Source: an uncultured Oscillospiraceae bacterium (GTDB lineage: Bacteria > Bacillota > Clostridia > Oscillospirales > Ruminococcaceae). Taken from it: 64,000 nucleotides of DNA. Shown here piece after piece: positions 32,613 to 42,293 of this stretch (the stretch's first letter is position 1; each line of letters begins with the position of its first letter). The stretch spans positions 80,574-144,573 of the forward strand of contig CAJTTB010000005.1 in assembly GCA_910579175.1 (NCBI GenBank). Reading direction: 5' to 3'. A model generated the notes under the pieces. That model made no database searches, was not told the DNA's origin, and saw nothing but the letters and a program-made list of their open reading frames with translations. The position numbers and the translations under genes were made by a program.

Positions 32613-32643
32613 AAAAGGAGCTGTCTTAGACAGCTCCTTTTTT
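32613..32643 (+). terminator. Terminator after TSCPD gene
   Basis: AAAAGGAGCTGTC-TTA-GACAGCTCCTTTTTT. Confidence 0.9.
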
Positions 32644-32705
32644 GTATTTTTAAATTATTTTTGTCAATGCTATTCATAGAATTTAAATTGTGAGGAATCT
32701 ATTCG

Positions 32706-33254
32706 ATGAAGAAATTGATTTTTTTAGGAAATGGATCAGACGAAAATATTGTGGAACATATATTGGGATATCTGAATCAAAAAATATCCTTTCAATTTTA
32801 TCAAAAAGATATTTTACAAAGTTATGGAAATTGTCCTAGTCTTGAAATTTTTCATTTGAATCAAATTAAAATTTTAGATTTAGAAGAGACTTTGTTGTTT
32901 TTAAAGTCAAAAGCAGATTTGCGATTGGTGCAATATGTAAATCCTAAAACGATTATGATCATCAATTCTGCAAAAGAACAACAGTTAAAATATGCGGCGC
33001 GATTGCAGGCACAGGTCATTACCATTGGACTATCTCATAAGGATACGATTACATTTTCTAGTAAGGGAGAGTATGAATGGGTAGTTTCTCTACAAAGAGC
33101 CATTCGGGCACTAGATGGGTCGATTATAGAGCCCATGGAGATTCCCTGTTATTTTGATAGAAGCTATAGTGATGATTATATCTTGGGATTTGTAGCAATA
33201 TTGTTGTTGTTAAAGCAGATTGGGGAGGGTGAAAGTTTAAATTTATTGAAATAA
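32706..33254 (+). CDS. Hypothetical protein, 182 residues
   Basis: No family recognised. It is a soluble alpha/beta protein: start MKKLIFLGNGSDENIVEHIL, a strand KTIMIINSAKEQ, then RLQAQVITIGLSHKDTITFS and WVVSLQRAIRALDGSIIEPM, ending with a hydrophobic helix ILGFVAILLLLKQIG. The block QVITIGLSHKDTITFSS loosely recalls the substrate-binding part of Mur ligase-like folds, but I would not assign this. ATG is preceded by GTGAGGAATC. Monocistronic, after a terminator. Confidence 0.55.
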   Translation: MKKLIFLGNGSDENIVEHILGYLNQKISFQFYQKDILQSYGNCPSLEIFHLNQIKILDLEETLLFLKSKADLRLVQYVNPKTIMIINSAKEQQLKYAARLQAQVITIGLSHKDTITFSSKGEYEWVVSLQRAIRALDGSIIEPMEIPCYFDRSYSDDYILGFVAILLLLKQIGEGESLNLLK

Positions 33255-33358
33255 TCCTAATTTGTTGATTGGTTTGCCCGACAAAATTCTCCGAATATTT
33301 ATCATTGATTTTCATATTTATTAGAAAATGCACAATAGGAGGTGGCAAATAATTGTCA

Positions 33359-33394
33359 ATAAAAATGCAGCTATTACTCTATAATAGCTGCATT
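33359..33394 (-). terminator. asnA-glnN terminator
   Basis: The minus strand reads AATGCAGCTATTATAGAG, TAATAGCTGCATTTTTATTG, just after the glnN stop. Confidence 0.85.
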
Positions 33395-33397
33395 CTA

Positions 33398-35479
33398 TTA
33401 AACACGATGCAATAAATCCGTATAGTTTGGCATAGGCCATTTGTCTTTGGAAATAAGGACTTCAATTTGGTCAACATAACACCGCAATAAATTCATCTGA
33501 GGTAAAATGGTATCTTTACAATAAGAAGCGCGCTGGAAGCTGTCTAACTCATTTGGAATTTGTTCGATATCAGACAGTTTTTGTGTGGTATCGGAAATAT
33601 GGTCAACCAATTTGGAAAGCTGTTCTAATAAACGGTACATACTTTCATTGTAAATACCACTTTGTTGTAATTTAGAATAACTGTCCGCCACTTCTCCCAG
33701 ATAGGAAAAACAAGCAGGTAGAATTTGTCTGTGAACCATTTCCAACATGGTATTGGCTTCAATGGTAATGACTTTGGTGTAATTTTCTAACAGCACCTCA
33801 TAACGAGAATAACACTCTGTTTCACTTAAAATATGATGTCTGTTTAGTACATCAATATTTTTGGGATCTAAAAATGCTTTTGCAGCATCAACGGTACTGG
33901 CAAGATTTGGAAGCCCACGTTTTTTGGCTTCTTCTACCCATTCTTCTGTATAGTTATTTCCATTAAAGATAACGCGTCCATGTTGTTTCATGGTGTCGTG
34001 AATGATGGCATTGATTTCCCCATCAAAGTCACTAGAATGCTCTAAACGTTCGGCGAAATGCATTAATGTATCCGCTACAATGGTATTGAGTACATAATTG
34101 GCAAATGCAATGGAAGAGGAAGAACCCACCATACGAAATTCAAATTTGTTTCCTGTAAAGGCAAAAGGTGAAGTTCGATTGCGGTCGTTGTCGTCTTTTG
34201 GCAACTTTGGAAGTGTTTCAACACCCATTTGCAAGATAGAAGAAGGGGTGGCATCTGGTTGATGTCCCTGTGCAATGCTATTTAAGACAGAAGTGAGTTG
34301 TTCTCCCAAAAAGATGGAAATAATTGCTGGAGGTGCTTCGCTGGTACCTAACCGATAATCATTTCCAACAATTGCTGCTGATAAGCGCAGTAAGTCGGCG
34401 TAGTTGTCTACAGCGGTGATGATCGCGCATAAAAAAGTTAAAAACTGAATATTTTGATAGGGGTTTTTTCCGGGTTCTAATAGGTTGATTCCGTCATCGG
34501 TAGAAAGTGACCAGTTATTGTGTTTTCCTGAGCCATTTACCCCTGCGAATGGTTTTTCATGTAACAAGCAAGCTAGATGATTCTTTTTGGCGATAACTCT
34601 CATCATTTCCATCGTGAGTTGATTGTGATCACAGGCGATATTGACGGTATTGAAGATTGGGGCAAGTTCATGTTGAGCGGGAGCTGCTTCATTGTGTTTG
34701 GTCTTTGCAGTAACGCCCAATCTCCAAAGTTCTTGGTCAAGTTGGTGCATATAATCAGCAACTCGAATGCGGATACGACCAAAGTAATGGTCTTCCATTT
34801 CTTGTCCCTTTGGAGGTTTGGCTCCGAATAGTGTTCTGCCACAAATCTTTAAATCAAGACGTTTTTCATATAAGTCGCGATCGATTAAAAAATATTCCTG
34901 TTCTGCTCCAACTGTGGCATTGACATGCTTAGAAGTATTGTTGCCAAAGGTTCTTAAAATGCGCAATGCCTGGGCAGAAATTGCCTCCATAGAGCGCAGT
35001 AATGGTGTTTTGGTATCCAGTGCTTCTCCAGTATAAGAACAAAATGCAGTTGGAATATAAAGCGTTTCATCTTTGATAAAGGCAGGAGAAGTGCAATCCC
35101 ATGCAGTATAACCACGTGCTTCAAAGGTATTGCGCAACCCTCCATTGGGAAAAGAAGAGGCATCTGGTTCCCCTTGAATTAGTTCTTTTCCAGAAAACTC
35201 CAAGATGACTTTGCCATCGGAAGTGGGAGAAATAAAACTGTCCAATTTTCCAGCAGTGTAATTTGTCATTGGTTGAAACCAGTGGGTAAAGTGAGTAGCT
35301 CCTTTTTCTAATGCCCAATCCTTCATTGCTTCCGCAACAATATCTGCGATTTCTGGTTTTAATGGAACTCCAGAGTCAATGGAGTTTTTTAATTCTCGAT
35401 AAGTACTTTTAGGAAGTTTTTCACGCATAATGCTGTCATTAAAGACATTACATCCAAATGTTTTAAAATCAAAACCCAT
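33398..35479 (-). CDS. glnN: Glutamine synthetase, type III
   Basis: ATP-dependent glutamine synthesis from glutamate and ammonia. 693 residues, the size of the GSIII class and much larger than GSI. Family marks: SFPNGGLRNTFEARGYTAWD near the N terminus, ATVGAEQEYFLID (metal-binding EQEYF), KHNEAAPAQHELAPIF, GVNGSGKHNNWSLS and the arginine-bearing NRTSPFAFTGNKFEFRMVGS. A helical C-terminal domain of about 150 residues follows. It lies 36 bp downstream of asnA, which gives a two-gene ammonia-assimilation operon. ATG after GAAAGGTAAT. Confidence 0.96.
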   Translation of the reverse strand: MGFDFKTFGCNVFNDSIMREKLPKSTYRELKNSIDSGVPLKPEIADIVAEAMKDWALEKGATHFTHWFQPMTNYTAGKLDSFISPTSDGKVILEFSGKELIQGEPDASSFPNGGLRNTFEARGYTAWDCTSPAFIKDETLYIPTAFCSYTGEALDTKTPLLRSMEAISAQALRILRTFGNNTSKHVNATVGAEQEYFLIDRDLYEKRLDLKICGRTLFGAKPPKGQEMEDHYFGRIRIRVADYMHQLDQELWRLGVTAKTKHNEAAPAQHELAPIFNTVNIACDHNQLTMEMMRVIAKKNHLACLLHEKPFAGVNGSGKHNNWSLSTDDGINLLEPGKNPYQNIQFLTFLCAIITAVDNYADLLRLSAAIVGNDYRLGTSEAPPAIISIFLGEQLTSVLNSIAQGHQPDATPSSILQMGVETLPKLPKDDNDRNRTSPFAFTGNKFEFRMVGSSSSIAFANYVLNTIVADTLMHFAERLEHSSDFDGEINAIIHDTMKQHGRVIFNGNNYTEEWVEEAKKRGLPNLASTVDAAKAFLDPKNIDVLNRHHILSETECYSRYEVLLENYTKVITIEANTMLEMVHRQILPACFSYLGEVADSYSKLQQSGIYNESMYRLLEQLSKLVDHISDTTQKLSDIEQIPNELDSFQRASYCKDTILPQMNLLRCYVDQIEVLISKDKWPMPNYTDLLHRV

Positions 35480-35515
35480 TCTTTTATTACCTTTCTAAAG
35501 ATAGACTGTAAAAAA

Positions 35516-36529
35516 TTACAGCAATATCACTTGATGTTTTTCACATTCTGCTATCATTTCATCTGACCAGATAGAAGCATGAACTTCACCAATATGTGCC
35601 TTTTGCAATAATAACATACAAATTCTTGATTGACCAATGCCTCCTCCAATGGTAAGAGGGAGTTCTCCATTTAACAGTTGTTTGTGGAAGGATAAATTTT
35701 TTCGTTCTTCACAGCCTGCAATTTCAAGTTGATTTTGAAGGGATTGTTCATCCACTCGAATACCCATAGAAGAAACCTCAACCGCCTGATTTAAAACGGG
35801 ATACCAAATCAGCAAATCACCATTTAAGCTCCAATCATCATAGTCAGGAGCGCGTCCATCATGTGGAATACCGCTTTTTAATTTGCCACCAATTTGTGTG
35901 ATGAATACGGTGTGATGTTCTTGACAAATGCGATTCTCTCGTTCTTTTGGCGTCAACTGAGGATAACGGTCCTCTAATTCTTGAGAGGTGATAAAGGTGA
36001 CCTCTGGAGAGATAAAGCTCTCAATCTGTGGAAATCTGGAAACCAATTTATTTTGGGTGAATTTTAATGCATTGACAATCTGTAAAACAGTTTCTTTTAA
36101 CGTATCTATATTGCGGTTTTCGCGAGTGATAATCTTTTCCCAGTCCCATTGATCCACATAAATGGAATGAAGATTATCCAGTACCTCATCTCTGCGAATG
36201 GCATTCATATCAGTGTATAAACCTTGACCCGGTTGAAACTGATATCGACTCAGTGCTTTTCGTTTCCATTTTGCCAGGGAATGAACGATTTGAACATTGG
36301 ATTTGGTAGATAAAATATCAAATTCAACAGGGCGTTCAATTCCATTTAAGTCATCGTTTAAACCACTTTCTGGCGTTACGAATAAGGGAGCAGATACACG
36401 GGTTAATTGCAAATTTTGTGCTAATTTTTGCTCAAAGGTATCCTTGACAAATTTGATTGCAATTTCAGTATCTAAAATAGATAGTTTGTTTTGATAGTCG
36501 GCGGGAATCATCATATTTTTTTCACTCAT
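35516..36529 (-). CDS. asnA: Aspartate--ammonia ligase
   Basis: Makes asparagine from aspartate, ammonia and ATP. 337 residues, normal for AsnA. The class II synthetase-like fold is shown by VSAPLFVTPESGLNDDLNG, FDILSTKSNVQIVHSLAKWK, GLYTDMNAIRRDE, HSIYVDQWDWEKII and LTIGGGIGQSRICMLLLQKA. ATG at 36529 behind GAGG. It is the promoter-proximal gene of asnA-glnN. No T-box or riboswitch is seen upstream; the 300-bp gap to the divergent CNNM gene is AT-rich. Confidence 0.96.
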   Translation of the reverse strand: MSEKNMMIPADYQNKLSILDTEIAIKFVKDTFEQKLAQNLQLTRVSAPLFVTPESGLNDDLNGIERPVEFDILSTKSNVQIVHSLAKWKRKALSRYQFQPGQGLYTDMNAIRRDEVLDNLHSIYVDQWDWEKIITRENRNIDTLKETVLQIVNALKFTQNKLVSRFPQIESFISPEVTFITSQELEDRYPQLTPKERENRICQEHHTVFITQIGGKLKSGIPHDGRAPDYDDWSLNGDLLIWYPVLNQAVEVSSMGIRVDEQSLQNQLEIAGCEERKNLSFHKQLLNGELPLTIGGGIGQSRICMLLLQKAHIGEVHASIWSDEMIAECEKHQVILL

Positions 36530-36723
36530 AAAAAAACCTCATTTCTTTTCACCAAAAAAGTAAATTATATCTATTGTGAACCGAACCTATTTTAGCACTA
36601 ATTTGCAATTTTGACAATGCTTCTTCTTTACCTTAGTAAAGAGGCATCTGTAAAAAAGCTCTAATACTGGGAATATTTTTACAAAGATTTTACATATTAA
36701 AGCGATTATACAAGAAATGATAT

Positions 36724-36751
36724 TTGACTTTTTTATAATTATTTGATAATA
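36724..36751 (+). promoter_or_regulatory. Promoter of the CNNM gene
   Basis: TTGACT at 36724-36729, 16-bp spacer, TAATAT at 36746-36751. Confidence 0.5.
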
Positions 36752-36833
36752 TAAATAATAATAGATTTTGAATGTGGTTAATTTAACCAAACTTCAAATA
36801 AAAATGAAAATCTATTAGAAGGAGTGTCTTATT

Positions 36834-38096
36834 TTGGACGAATCGTCGGGTGTTTTATGTATATTGGTTGTGATTTTAGTGGGAATGTCTGCCTTTTTTT
36901 CTGGTTCAGAAACGGCATTTGCAACAATCAATAAAATACGTCTAAAAAATTTGGCGGCAGAAGGGAACAAAAAAGCAGCAAAGGTATTAAAAGTTGCGGA
37001 GGATTATGACCGCGCATTATCTGCTATTTTGATAGGAAACAATATCGTTAATATTGGTTCTGCCTCTATTGGAACTATCATTTTTACCAGTTGGTTTGGT
37101 CCAGCCAATGGTGCATGGATCTCCACTTTGGTGATGACCATTATGGTGTTGATTTTTGGAGAAATCCTCCCCAAATCACTTGCCAAAGAAAATGCAGAAC
37201 GATTTAGTTTAGCGGTGGTAGATATCCTTGATTTTCTGATTAAAATCTTCTCTCCTTTGATTTTTTTCTTTTTAAAGTTAAAAGAGTTGATTTCAAGATC
37301 AAATGGCGAAAATCAACAGCCTTCTGTGACAGAGCAAGAGTTGAAGTATATTATTGAGGAAAGTGAAAGCGAAGGCGTTTTGGAGGAACAAGAAAGTCAG
37401 TTGGTTCAATCTGCATTGGATTTTGATGAAACTGTCGTAAGTGAAGTGTTGACTCCTCGTGTGGACGTTGTGGCAATTGAATTAAATGAGGATATTGACA
37501 CCATAAAATCACTTTTCTTTGAAGAAGGTTATTCTAGATTGCCAGTGTTTCAGGGAACCATTGATACAATTGTAGGAGTGATACACAGCAAGGATTTTTT
37601 CCGTGCCTATATTCAAGAAAAAAATGTGGATATTTCTAAACTGCTGCAAAAGACAATTTATGTGCCCCCCAAAAAGCGTATCTCAGAACTATTGCGAGAA
37701 TTACAAAAATTAAAATCTCATATGGCAGTTGTAACTGACCAATATGGTGGAACGATTGGTGTCATTACGTTGGAAGATATGATTGAAGAGTTGGTTGGAG
37801 ACATTTGGGACGAAAGTGATGAGGAAGAAATTGATATTGTAAAGGTATCCGATACGGAATATCAGGTTTCTGGGGATACCAATATTGAGGACTTCTTTGA
37901 TAGAATTGATTTTGAATATCGTGAAAGTGATTTTGAAGATTGTGCACACACCTTTGCCGGTTGGGCATTGGAAACGTTTGAAAGAATTCCTGAAATGGGA
38001 GACTATTTTGAATATGAAAATTTAAAAATACAAGTATTAGAAGTATCTGAACAACGTATTTTAAAATTTTCTATTTTTGTTCAACCAATCAATTAG
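36834..38096 (+). CDS. CNNM/HlyC-CorC family membrane protein with CBS pair
   Basis: 420 residues. Residues 1-150 form the DUF21 (CNNM) transmembrane part with FFSGSETAFATINKIRLKNL, ALSAILIGNNIVNIGSASIG and LVMTIMVLIFGEILPKSLAK. Two CBS domains follow (VLTPRVDVVAIELNEDIDTI; GVITLEDMIEELVGDIWDES), then the CorC/HlyC transporter-associated domain. Members mediate or regulate Mg2+/Co2+ or Na+ coupled Mg2+ efflux. The TTG start at 36834 is the only one placed behind the GAAGGAGTG site. Monocistronic. Confidence 0.92.
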   Translation: MDESSGVLCILVVILVGMSAFFSGSETAFATINKIRLKNLAAEGNKKAAKVLKVAEDYDRALSAILIGNNIVNIGSASIGTIIFTSWFGPANGAWISTLVMTIMVLIFGEILPKSLAKENAERFSLAVVDILDFLIKIFSPLIFFFLKLKELISRSNGENQQPSVTEQELKYIIEESESEGVLEEQESQLVQSALDFDETVVSEVLTPRVDVVAIELNEDIDTIKSLFFEEGYSRLPVFQGTIDTIVGVIHSKDFFRAYIQEKNVDISKLLQKTIYVPPKKRISELLRELQKLKSHMAVVTDQYGGTIGVITLEDMIEELVGDIWDESDEEEIDIVKVSDTEYQVSGDTNIEDFFDRIDFEYRESDFEDCAHTFAGWALETFERIPEMGDYFEYENLKIQVLEVSEQRILKFSIFVQPIN

Positions 38097-38128
38097 CATC
38101 GTTTCTAAAAATAATCCTTAAATTTGAT

Positions 38129-38170
38129 AGCGTTTATTTGGTGGTTTTCACGAAATAAACGCTGTTTTTT
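38129..38170 (+). terminator. CNNM gene terminator
   Basis: AGCGTTTATTT-GGTGGTTTTCACG-AAATAAACGCT followed by GTTTTTT. Confidence 0.8.
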
Positions 38171-38179
38171 ATAAATTTA

Positions 38180-38208
38180 TTGCTGTTTTTATGTGTGTTT
38201 GCTATAAT
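38180..38208 (+). promoter_or_regulatory. Promoter in the gap before paaK1
   Basis: TTGCTG at 38180-38185, 17-bp spacer, TATAAT at 38203-38208 preceded by GC. The next gene starts 380 bp downstream. Confidence 0.6.
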
Positions 38209-38588
38209 AGAAACCAGCGTTGGATAATTTAGCGCTTTAAATGGGAAGAAGTCTATTTGGCGTGTGAATTTGAAAATGTATAGTGAAAAAGAAACAAAAA
38301 AATCAGAATAAAGCTTTTTATGAGATATCAATTAGAAAAGAATAAACGCGAATTGCAGCGAAATTAAGAGAATATAGGAAGAATAAGAGAGGAGAAGTTT
38401 ACTAAAAAATATGCAATATTATAAAAAGTGAAGAAAGTTGTAACAGTGAATCGATGAGTTCAATATAAATGGCATATAGATGATATGGAGTATACACCAT
38501 AAGATAAAAATAAAGTGGTGTTTTTATTGATATGTGTTTGACATAAAGTGGGTCGCTTTTTATAAGTTTTTAGTAATGGTGAAGATAA
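38209..38588 (+). other. Long leader or unrecognised RNA before paaK1
   Basis: 380 bp with no supported ORF, purine-rich in the middle, with a possible hairpin ACACCA...TGGTGT plus T-rich tail at 38497-38528. No T-box sequence, no known riboswitch core recognised. Confidence 0.4.
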
Positions 38589-39905
38589 ATGTTTTTTCAA
38601 AAGGAAATTGAAACAATGCCTAGAAAACAACTGGAAGCATTGCAGTTGGAGCGTTTAAAATGGGTAGTGGATTATTGTGACCGAAATGTAGAGGCTTATC
38701 ATAAAAAGTTATCTGCTGCGAAAGTGACATCAGATAAAATCAAACAGCTTTCTGATATCAAATATATTCCATTTACAACAAAAGCGGATATCAGAGATAC
38801 CTATCCTTATGGTTTATTTGCAGTTCCGCTGAAAAAAATCGTCCGTATTCACGCATCCAGTGGAACAACGGGAAAACCTACTGTTGTGGGATATACCCGA
38901 AAAGATATTGACAATTGGAGCGATATTGTTGCTCGCATTTGCGTTGCAGCAGGTGTGACCGATGAGGATGTTGCACAGATTTCTTTTGGATATGGTTTAT
39001 TTACTGGAGCATTGGGACTGCATTATGGATTGGAAAAGGTGGGTGCATCGGTCATCCCTGTTTCCAGTGGGAATACCGAAAAACAAGCCATGATATTAAA
39101 GGATTTTGGGACAACAGTATTGATTAGTACACCATCTTATGCGATGTATATGAGCGAAGTGGCAAAGGATACAGGGATACAACTCGATGAGCTAAAATTG
39201 CGCATTGGAATGTTTGGTTCAGAAGGTTGTACACCAGAATTGAGAAATCGCATTGAGCAAGGGTTTGGATTGTTCTCAACTGACAATTATGGCATGAGTG
39301 AATTGATGGGACCAGGTGTTTCAGGAGAATGTCAATATCGCGATGGCTTACACTTTGCAGAGGACCATTTTATTCCAGAAATTATTGACAGCGAAACTGG
39401 AGAAGTGTTGGATAAAGGTGAAACAGGAGAATTGGTCATTACAACCATTACCAAAGAGGGAATCCCTATGCTGCGCTATCGTACAAGGGATATTTCACGA
39501 CTGAATTATGAACCATGCCGCTGTGGAAGAACCCATGTGCGGATGGATAAAGTCAAGGGTAGAAGCGATGATATGCTCAAGATTCGAGGGGTGAATGTCT
39601 TTCCCTCTCAGATTGAAAGTGTATTGGGCAATATTGAGGGAATTTCTCCACATTATCAATTGGTATTGACCAGAAGCCATTTTACCGATTATTTAGAAGT
39701 AAAGGTAGAGTTTATCGATACCAACTTATTGGAACATTATGGAGAGATTGAAACGTTACAAAAACAGATACACGCAAAATTACATACTGTATTGGGAATT
39801 GATGCGAAAATCAGTTTGGTAGAACCACGAAGCATTGAACGCTTTGCAGGAAAGGCGAAGCGAATTGTCGATTTAAGGGTGTTTGAGAAAGAAATAGAAA
39901 AATAA
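38589..39905 (+). CDS. paaK: Phenylacetate--CoA ligase family protein (copy 1)
   Basis: AMP-forming arylacetate-CoA ligase, 438 residues. ATP-binding loop HASSGTTGKPTVVGYTRKD, substrate and adenylate blocks TDNYGMSELMGPGVSGECQ, LRYRTRDISRL, RCGRTHVRMDKVKGRSDDML and the lysine-bearing end ERFAGKAKRIVDLR. It starts the arylpyruvate oxidoreductase operon: iorA begins within 45 bp. In such clusters it links free phenylacetate or indoleacetate with the CoA ester made by IOR. It is closely similar to copy 2 at 42798; both keep all ligase motifs, so they may differ in aryl substrate. Confidence 0.92.
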   Translation: MFFQKEIETMPRKQLEALQLERLKWVVDYCDRNVEAYHKKLSAAKVTSDKIKQLSDIKYIPFTTKADIRDTYPYGLFAVPLKKIVRIHASSGTTGKPTVVGYTRKDIDNWSDIVARICVAAGVTDEDVAQISFGYGLFTGALGLHYGLEKVGASVIPVSSGNTEKQAMILKDFGTTVLISTPSYAMYMSEVAKDTGIQLDELKLRIGMFGSEGCTPELRNRIEQGFGLFSTDNYGMSELMGPGVSGECQYRDGLHFAEDHFIPEIIDSETGEVLDKGETGELVITTITKEGIPMLRYRTRDISRLNYEPCRCGRTHVRMDKVKGRSDDMLKIRGVNVFPSQIESVLGNIEGISPHYQLVLTRSHFTDYLEVKVEFIDTNLLEHYGEIETLQKQIHAKLHTVLGIDAKISLVEPRSIERFAGKAKRIVDLRVFEKEIEK

Positions 39906-39948
39906 AGTGTATCTGATAGATCAATTAGAAGAAGGGTTGGATAAAACA

Positions 39949-41685
39949 GTGAAGAAATTGATGTTGGGCAATGAAGCAGTTGCTAGAGGTCTATATGAAG
40001 CGGGATGTTGTGTGGTTTCCAGTTATCCGGGAACACCTAGCACAGAAATTACAGAATATGCAAGTAAATACGATGATATTTACTGTGAATGGGCGCCCAA
40101 TGAAAAGGTTGCGCTAGAAGTTGCAATCGGTGCAGCATTTGCCGGCAAGCGTTCTTTTTGTGCGATGAAACATGTGGGACTAAATGTGGCAGCAGACCCC
40201 TTGTTTACAGTGTCCTATACAGGAATTCATGCAGGTTTGGTCATTGGGGTAGCAGATGACCCTGGTATGCATTCCTCACAAAATGAGCAGGATTCCCGTC
40301 ATTATGCAATTGCCTCTAAAATACCAATGTTAGAGCCAGCGGATTCCGCACAGGCAATTGCATTTGTAAAACTTGCTTATGAAATTTCAGAGCGTTTTGA
40401 TACTCCAGTTTTATTGCGGATGTGTACTCGTATTTCTCATTCTCAAAGCGTGGTAGAAACTGCCGAACGAGTAGAACCACAAACAAAACCTTATCAAAAA
40501 AATCCGAGCAAATATGTGATGATGCCAGGCAATGCCAAAAATCGTCATGTAGTGGTAGAACAAAGAACAAAGGATTTAATTGCATTTGCAGAGGATACAC
40601 AGGCAAATAGTGTGGAGATCAATCAGAGCAAGATAGGGATTGTTACTTCAGGAACTTGTTATCAATATGTAAAGGAAGTATTTGAAGATCGCGTCAATAT
40701 TTTAAAAGTGGGCATGGTAAACCCGCTTCCTGAAAAGTTGATTTTGGATTTTGCCGCTCAATCAGAAGAACTCTATGTTGTAGAAGAGTTGGATCCAATC
40801 CTTGAGAACCACTGTCGTTGTCTGGGATTAGATGTGATAGGAAAAGAACTCTTTCCAATGACAGACGAATTTTCTCAAAATTTGGTAGCAGAGAAATTCA
40901 ATGTAGATGTTCCAGAATCTGTAGCATTTTTGCAAGACGTTCCAGTGCGTCCACCGGTGATGTGTGCTGGTTGTCCTCACAGAGGATTATTCTATACCCT
41001 CAACAAACAAAAAGTGACTGTTTCTGGTGATATTGGTTGTTATACTTTGGGTGCTCAGGCTCCATTGTCTGCAATTGATATGTGTGTTTGTATGGGTGCT
41101 TCTGTATCAGGGCTTCATGGATTTAATAAAGCATTGGGTAAAGAAGCACAGACAAAAACTGTTGCGGTAATTGGTGATTCTACCTTTATTCATTCTGGTG
41201 TTACAGGATTGATTAACATTGCTTATAATGCCACCAATTCAACTGTGATTATTTTGGATAATTCTATCACAGGAATGACAGGACATCAGCAAAACCCAAC
41301 CACTGGATATACCATCAAGGGCGATCCAGCAACGAAAATTGATTTAGAGGCATTGTGTCACGCAGTTGGCATTGAACGTGTACGCATAGTTGACCCTTAT
41401 GATTTAAAAGAATGTGACCGAGTTTTAAAAGAAGAATTGGCAGCTGAACAACCTTCTGTTATCATTTCTAGAAGACCTTGTGTACTCTTAAAATATGTAA
41501 AGACAGCCCCAAGTCTTATGGTGCAGAAAGATAAGTGTAAGAGCTGTAAATCTTGTATGAAACTGGGCTGTCCTGCAATCAGTATCAAAGATGGAAAAGC
41601 ATTTGTTGACAGCGCACTTTGTGTGGGTTGTAAACTCTGCGAAAGTTTATGTCCATTTGATGCTTTTGAGTCTATAACAAAGTAA
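39949..41685 (+). CDS. iorA: Indolepyruvate:ferredoxin oxidoreductase, alpha subunit
   Basis: Oxidative decarboxylation of arylpyruvates (from Trp, Phe, Tyr) to arylacetyl-CoA with reduction of ferredoxin. About 578 residues: pyrimidine-binding domain (GNEAVARGLYEAGCCVVSSY, PGTPSTEITEY), TPP-binding domain (GDIGCYTLG, IGDSTFIHSGVTG) and two C-terminal [4Fe-4S] clusters (CKSCKSCMKLGC; CVGCKLCESLC). The frame is open from GTG 39907 without a ribosome site; the GTG at 39949 gives KKLMLGNEA, which agrees with family N-termini. Works with iorB directly downstream. Confidence 0.95.
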   Translation: MKKLMLGNEAVARGLYEAGCCVVSSYPGTPSTEITEYASKYDDIYCEWAPNEKVALEVAIGAAFAGKRSFCAMKHVGLNVAADPLFTVSYTGIHAGLVIGVADDPGMHSSQNEQDSRHYAIASKIPMLEPADSAQAIAFVKLAYEISERFDTPVLLRMCTRISHSQSVVETAERVEPQTKPYQKNPSKYVMMPGNAKNRHVVVEQRTKDLIAFAEDTQANSVEINQSKIGIVTSGTCYQYVKEVFEDRVNILKVGMVNPLPEKLILDFAAQSEELYVVEELDPILENHCRCLGLDVIGKELFPMTDEFSQNLVAEKFNVDVPESVAFLQDVPVRPPVMCAGCPHRGLFYTLNKQKVTVSGDIGCYTLGAQAPLSAIDMCVCMGASVSGLHGFNKALGKEAQTKTVAVIGDSTFIHSGVTGLINIAYNATNSTVIILDNSITGMTGHQQNPTTGYTIKGDPATKIDLEALCHAVGIERVRIVDPYDLKECDRVLKEELAAEQPSVIISRRPCVLLKYVKTAPSLMVQKDKCKSCKSCMKLGCPAISIKDGKAFVDSALCVGCKLCESLCPFDAFESITK

Positions 41686-41700
41686 AAGGAGAGAAAACCA

Positions 41701-42279
41701 GTGAATAAAACAATAAATATTATGATTGTTGGCGTAGGCGGGCAAGGCAGTCTACTTGCCAGTAGATTGTTGGGCAATGTATTGCTAAACGAAGGGTTTG
41801 ATGTCAAAGTATCTGAAGTACATGGAATGTCACAGAGAGGCGGTTCGGTAGTTACCTATGTGCGTTTTGGAGAAAAGGTGTATTCTCCAGTGATTGATAA
41901 AGGACAGGCAGACTATATTATTTCATTTGAAAAGTTAGAGGCAGCAAGATGGATGTCTTATCTAAAAAAAGATGGGAAAATCATTGTAAATACACAAGAG
42001 ATAGATCCGATGCCAGTGATTGTTGGGGCAGCCAATTATCCAGAACAAATCATCGAACAGATGGAACAATTAGGTGTTTGCGTGATTCCAATTGATGCCT
42101 TTCACTTAGCAGAGCAGGCAGGTTCTGTAAAGGCTGTCAATTTGGTATTAATGGGTGTGTTGTCTAAATATTTACAGTTTGAACCAGAGGTTTGGGAAAA
42201 GGCAATGCTAGAATGTATTCCAGAAAAGTTTTTGGAATTGAATCAAAAGGCATTTGCACTTGGGAAATGTCACAATTAA
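41701..42279 (+). CDS. iorB: Indolepyruvate:ferredoxin oxidoreductase, beta subunit
   Basis: 192-residue gamma-type domain of the 2-oxoacid:ferredoxin oxidoreductases. Start NIMIVGVGGQGSLLASRLLG, then EVHGMSQRGGSVVTYVRFG and EKLEAARWMSYLKKDGKIIV. GTG start at 41701 follows AAGGAGAG; no ATG is in place. It forms the heterodimer with IorA, 15 bp upstream, and lies 14 bp before the kinase-like gene, so it is inside the operon. Confidence 0.95.
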   Translation: MNKTINIMIVGVGGQGSLLASRLLGNVLLNEGFDVKVSEVHGMSQRGGSVVTYVRFGEKVYSPVIDKGQADYIISFEKLEAARWMSYLKKDGKIIVNTQEIDPMPVIVGAANYPEQIIEQMEQLGVCVIPIDAFHLAEQAGSVKAVNLVLMGVLSKYLQFEPEVWEKAMLECIPEKFLELNQKAFALGKCHN

Positions 42280-42293
42280 AAGGAGAAGGAACA

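Noticed and set aside
33354..33416. Strong AGGAGGTG site followed by a TTG and a 20-codon frame
   Set aside because: The frame is the glnN terminator and the glnN 3' end. Probably a relic of a lost gene start.
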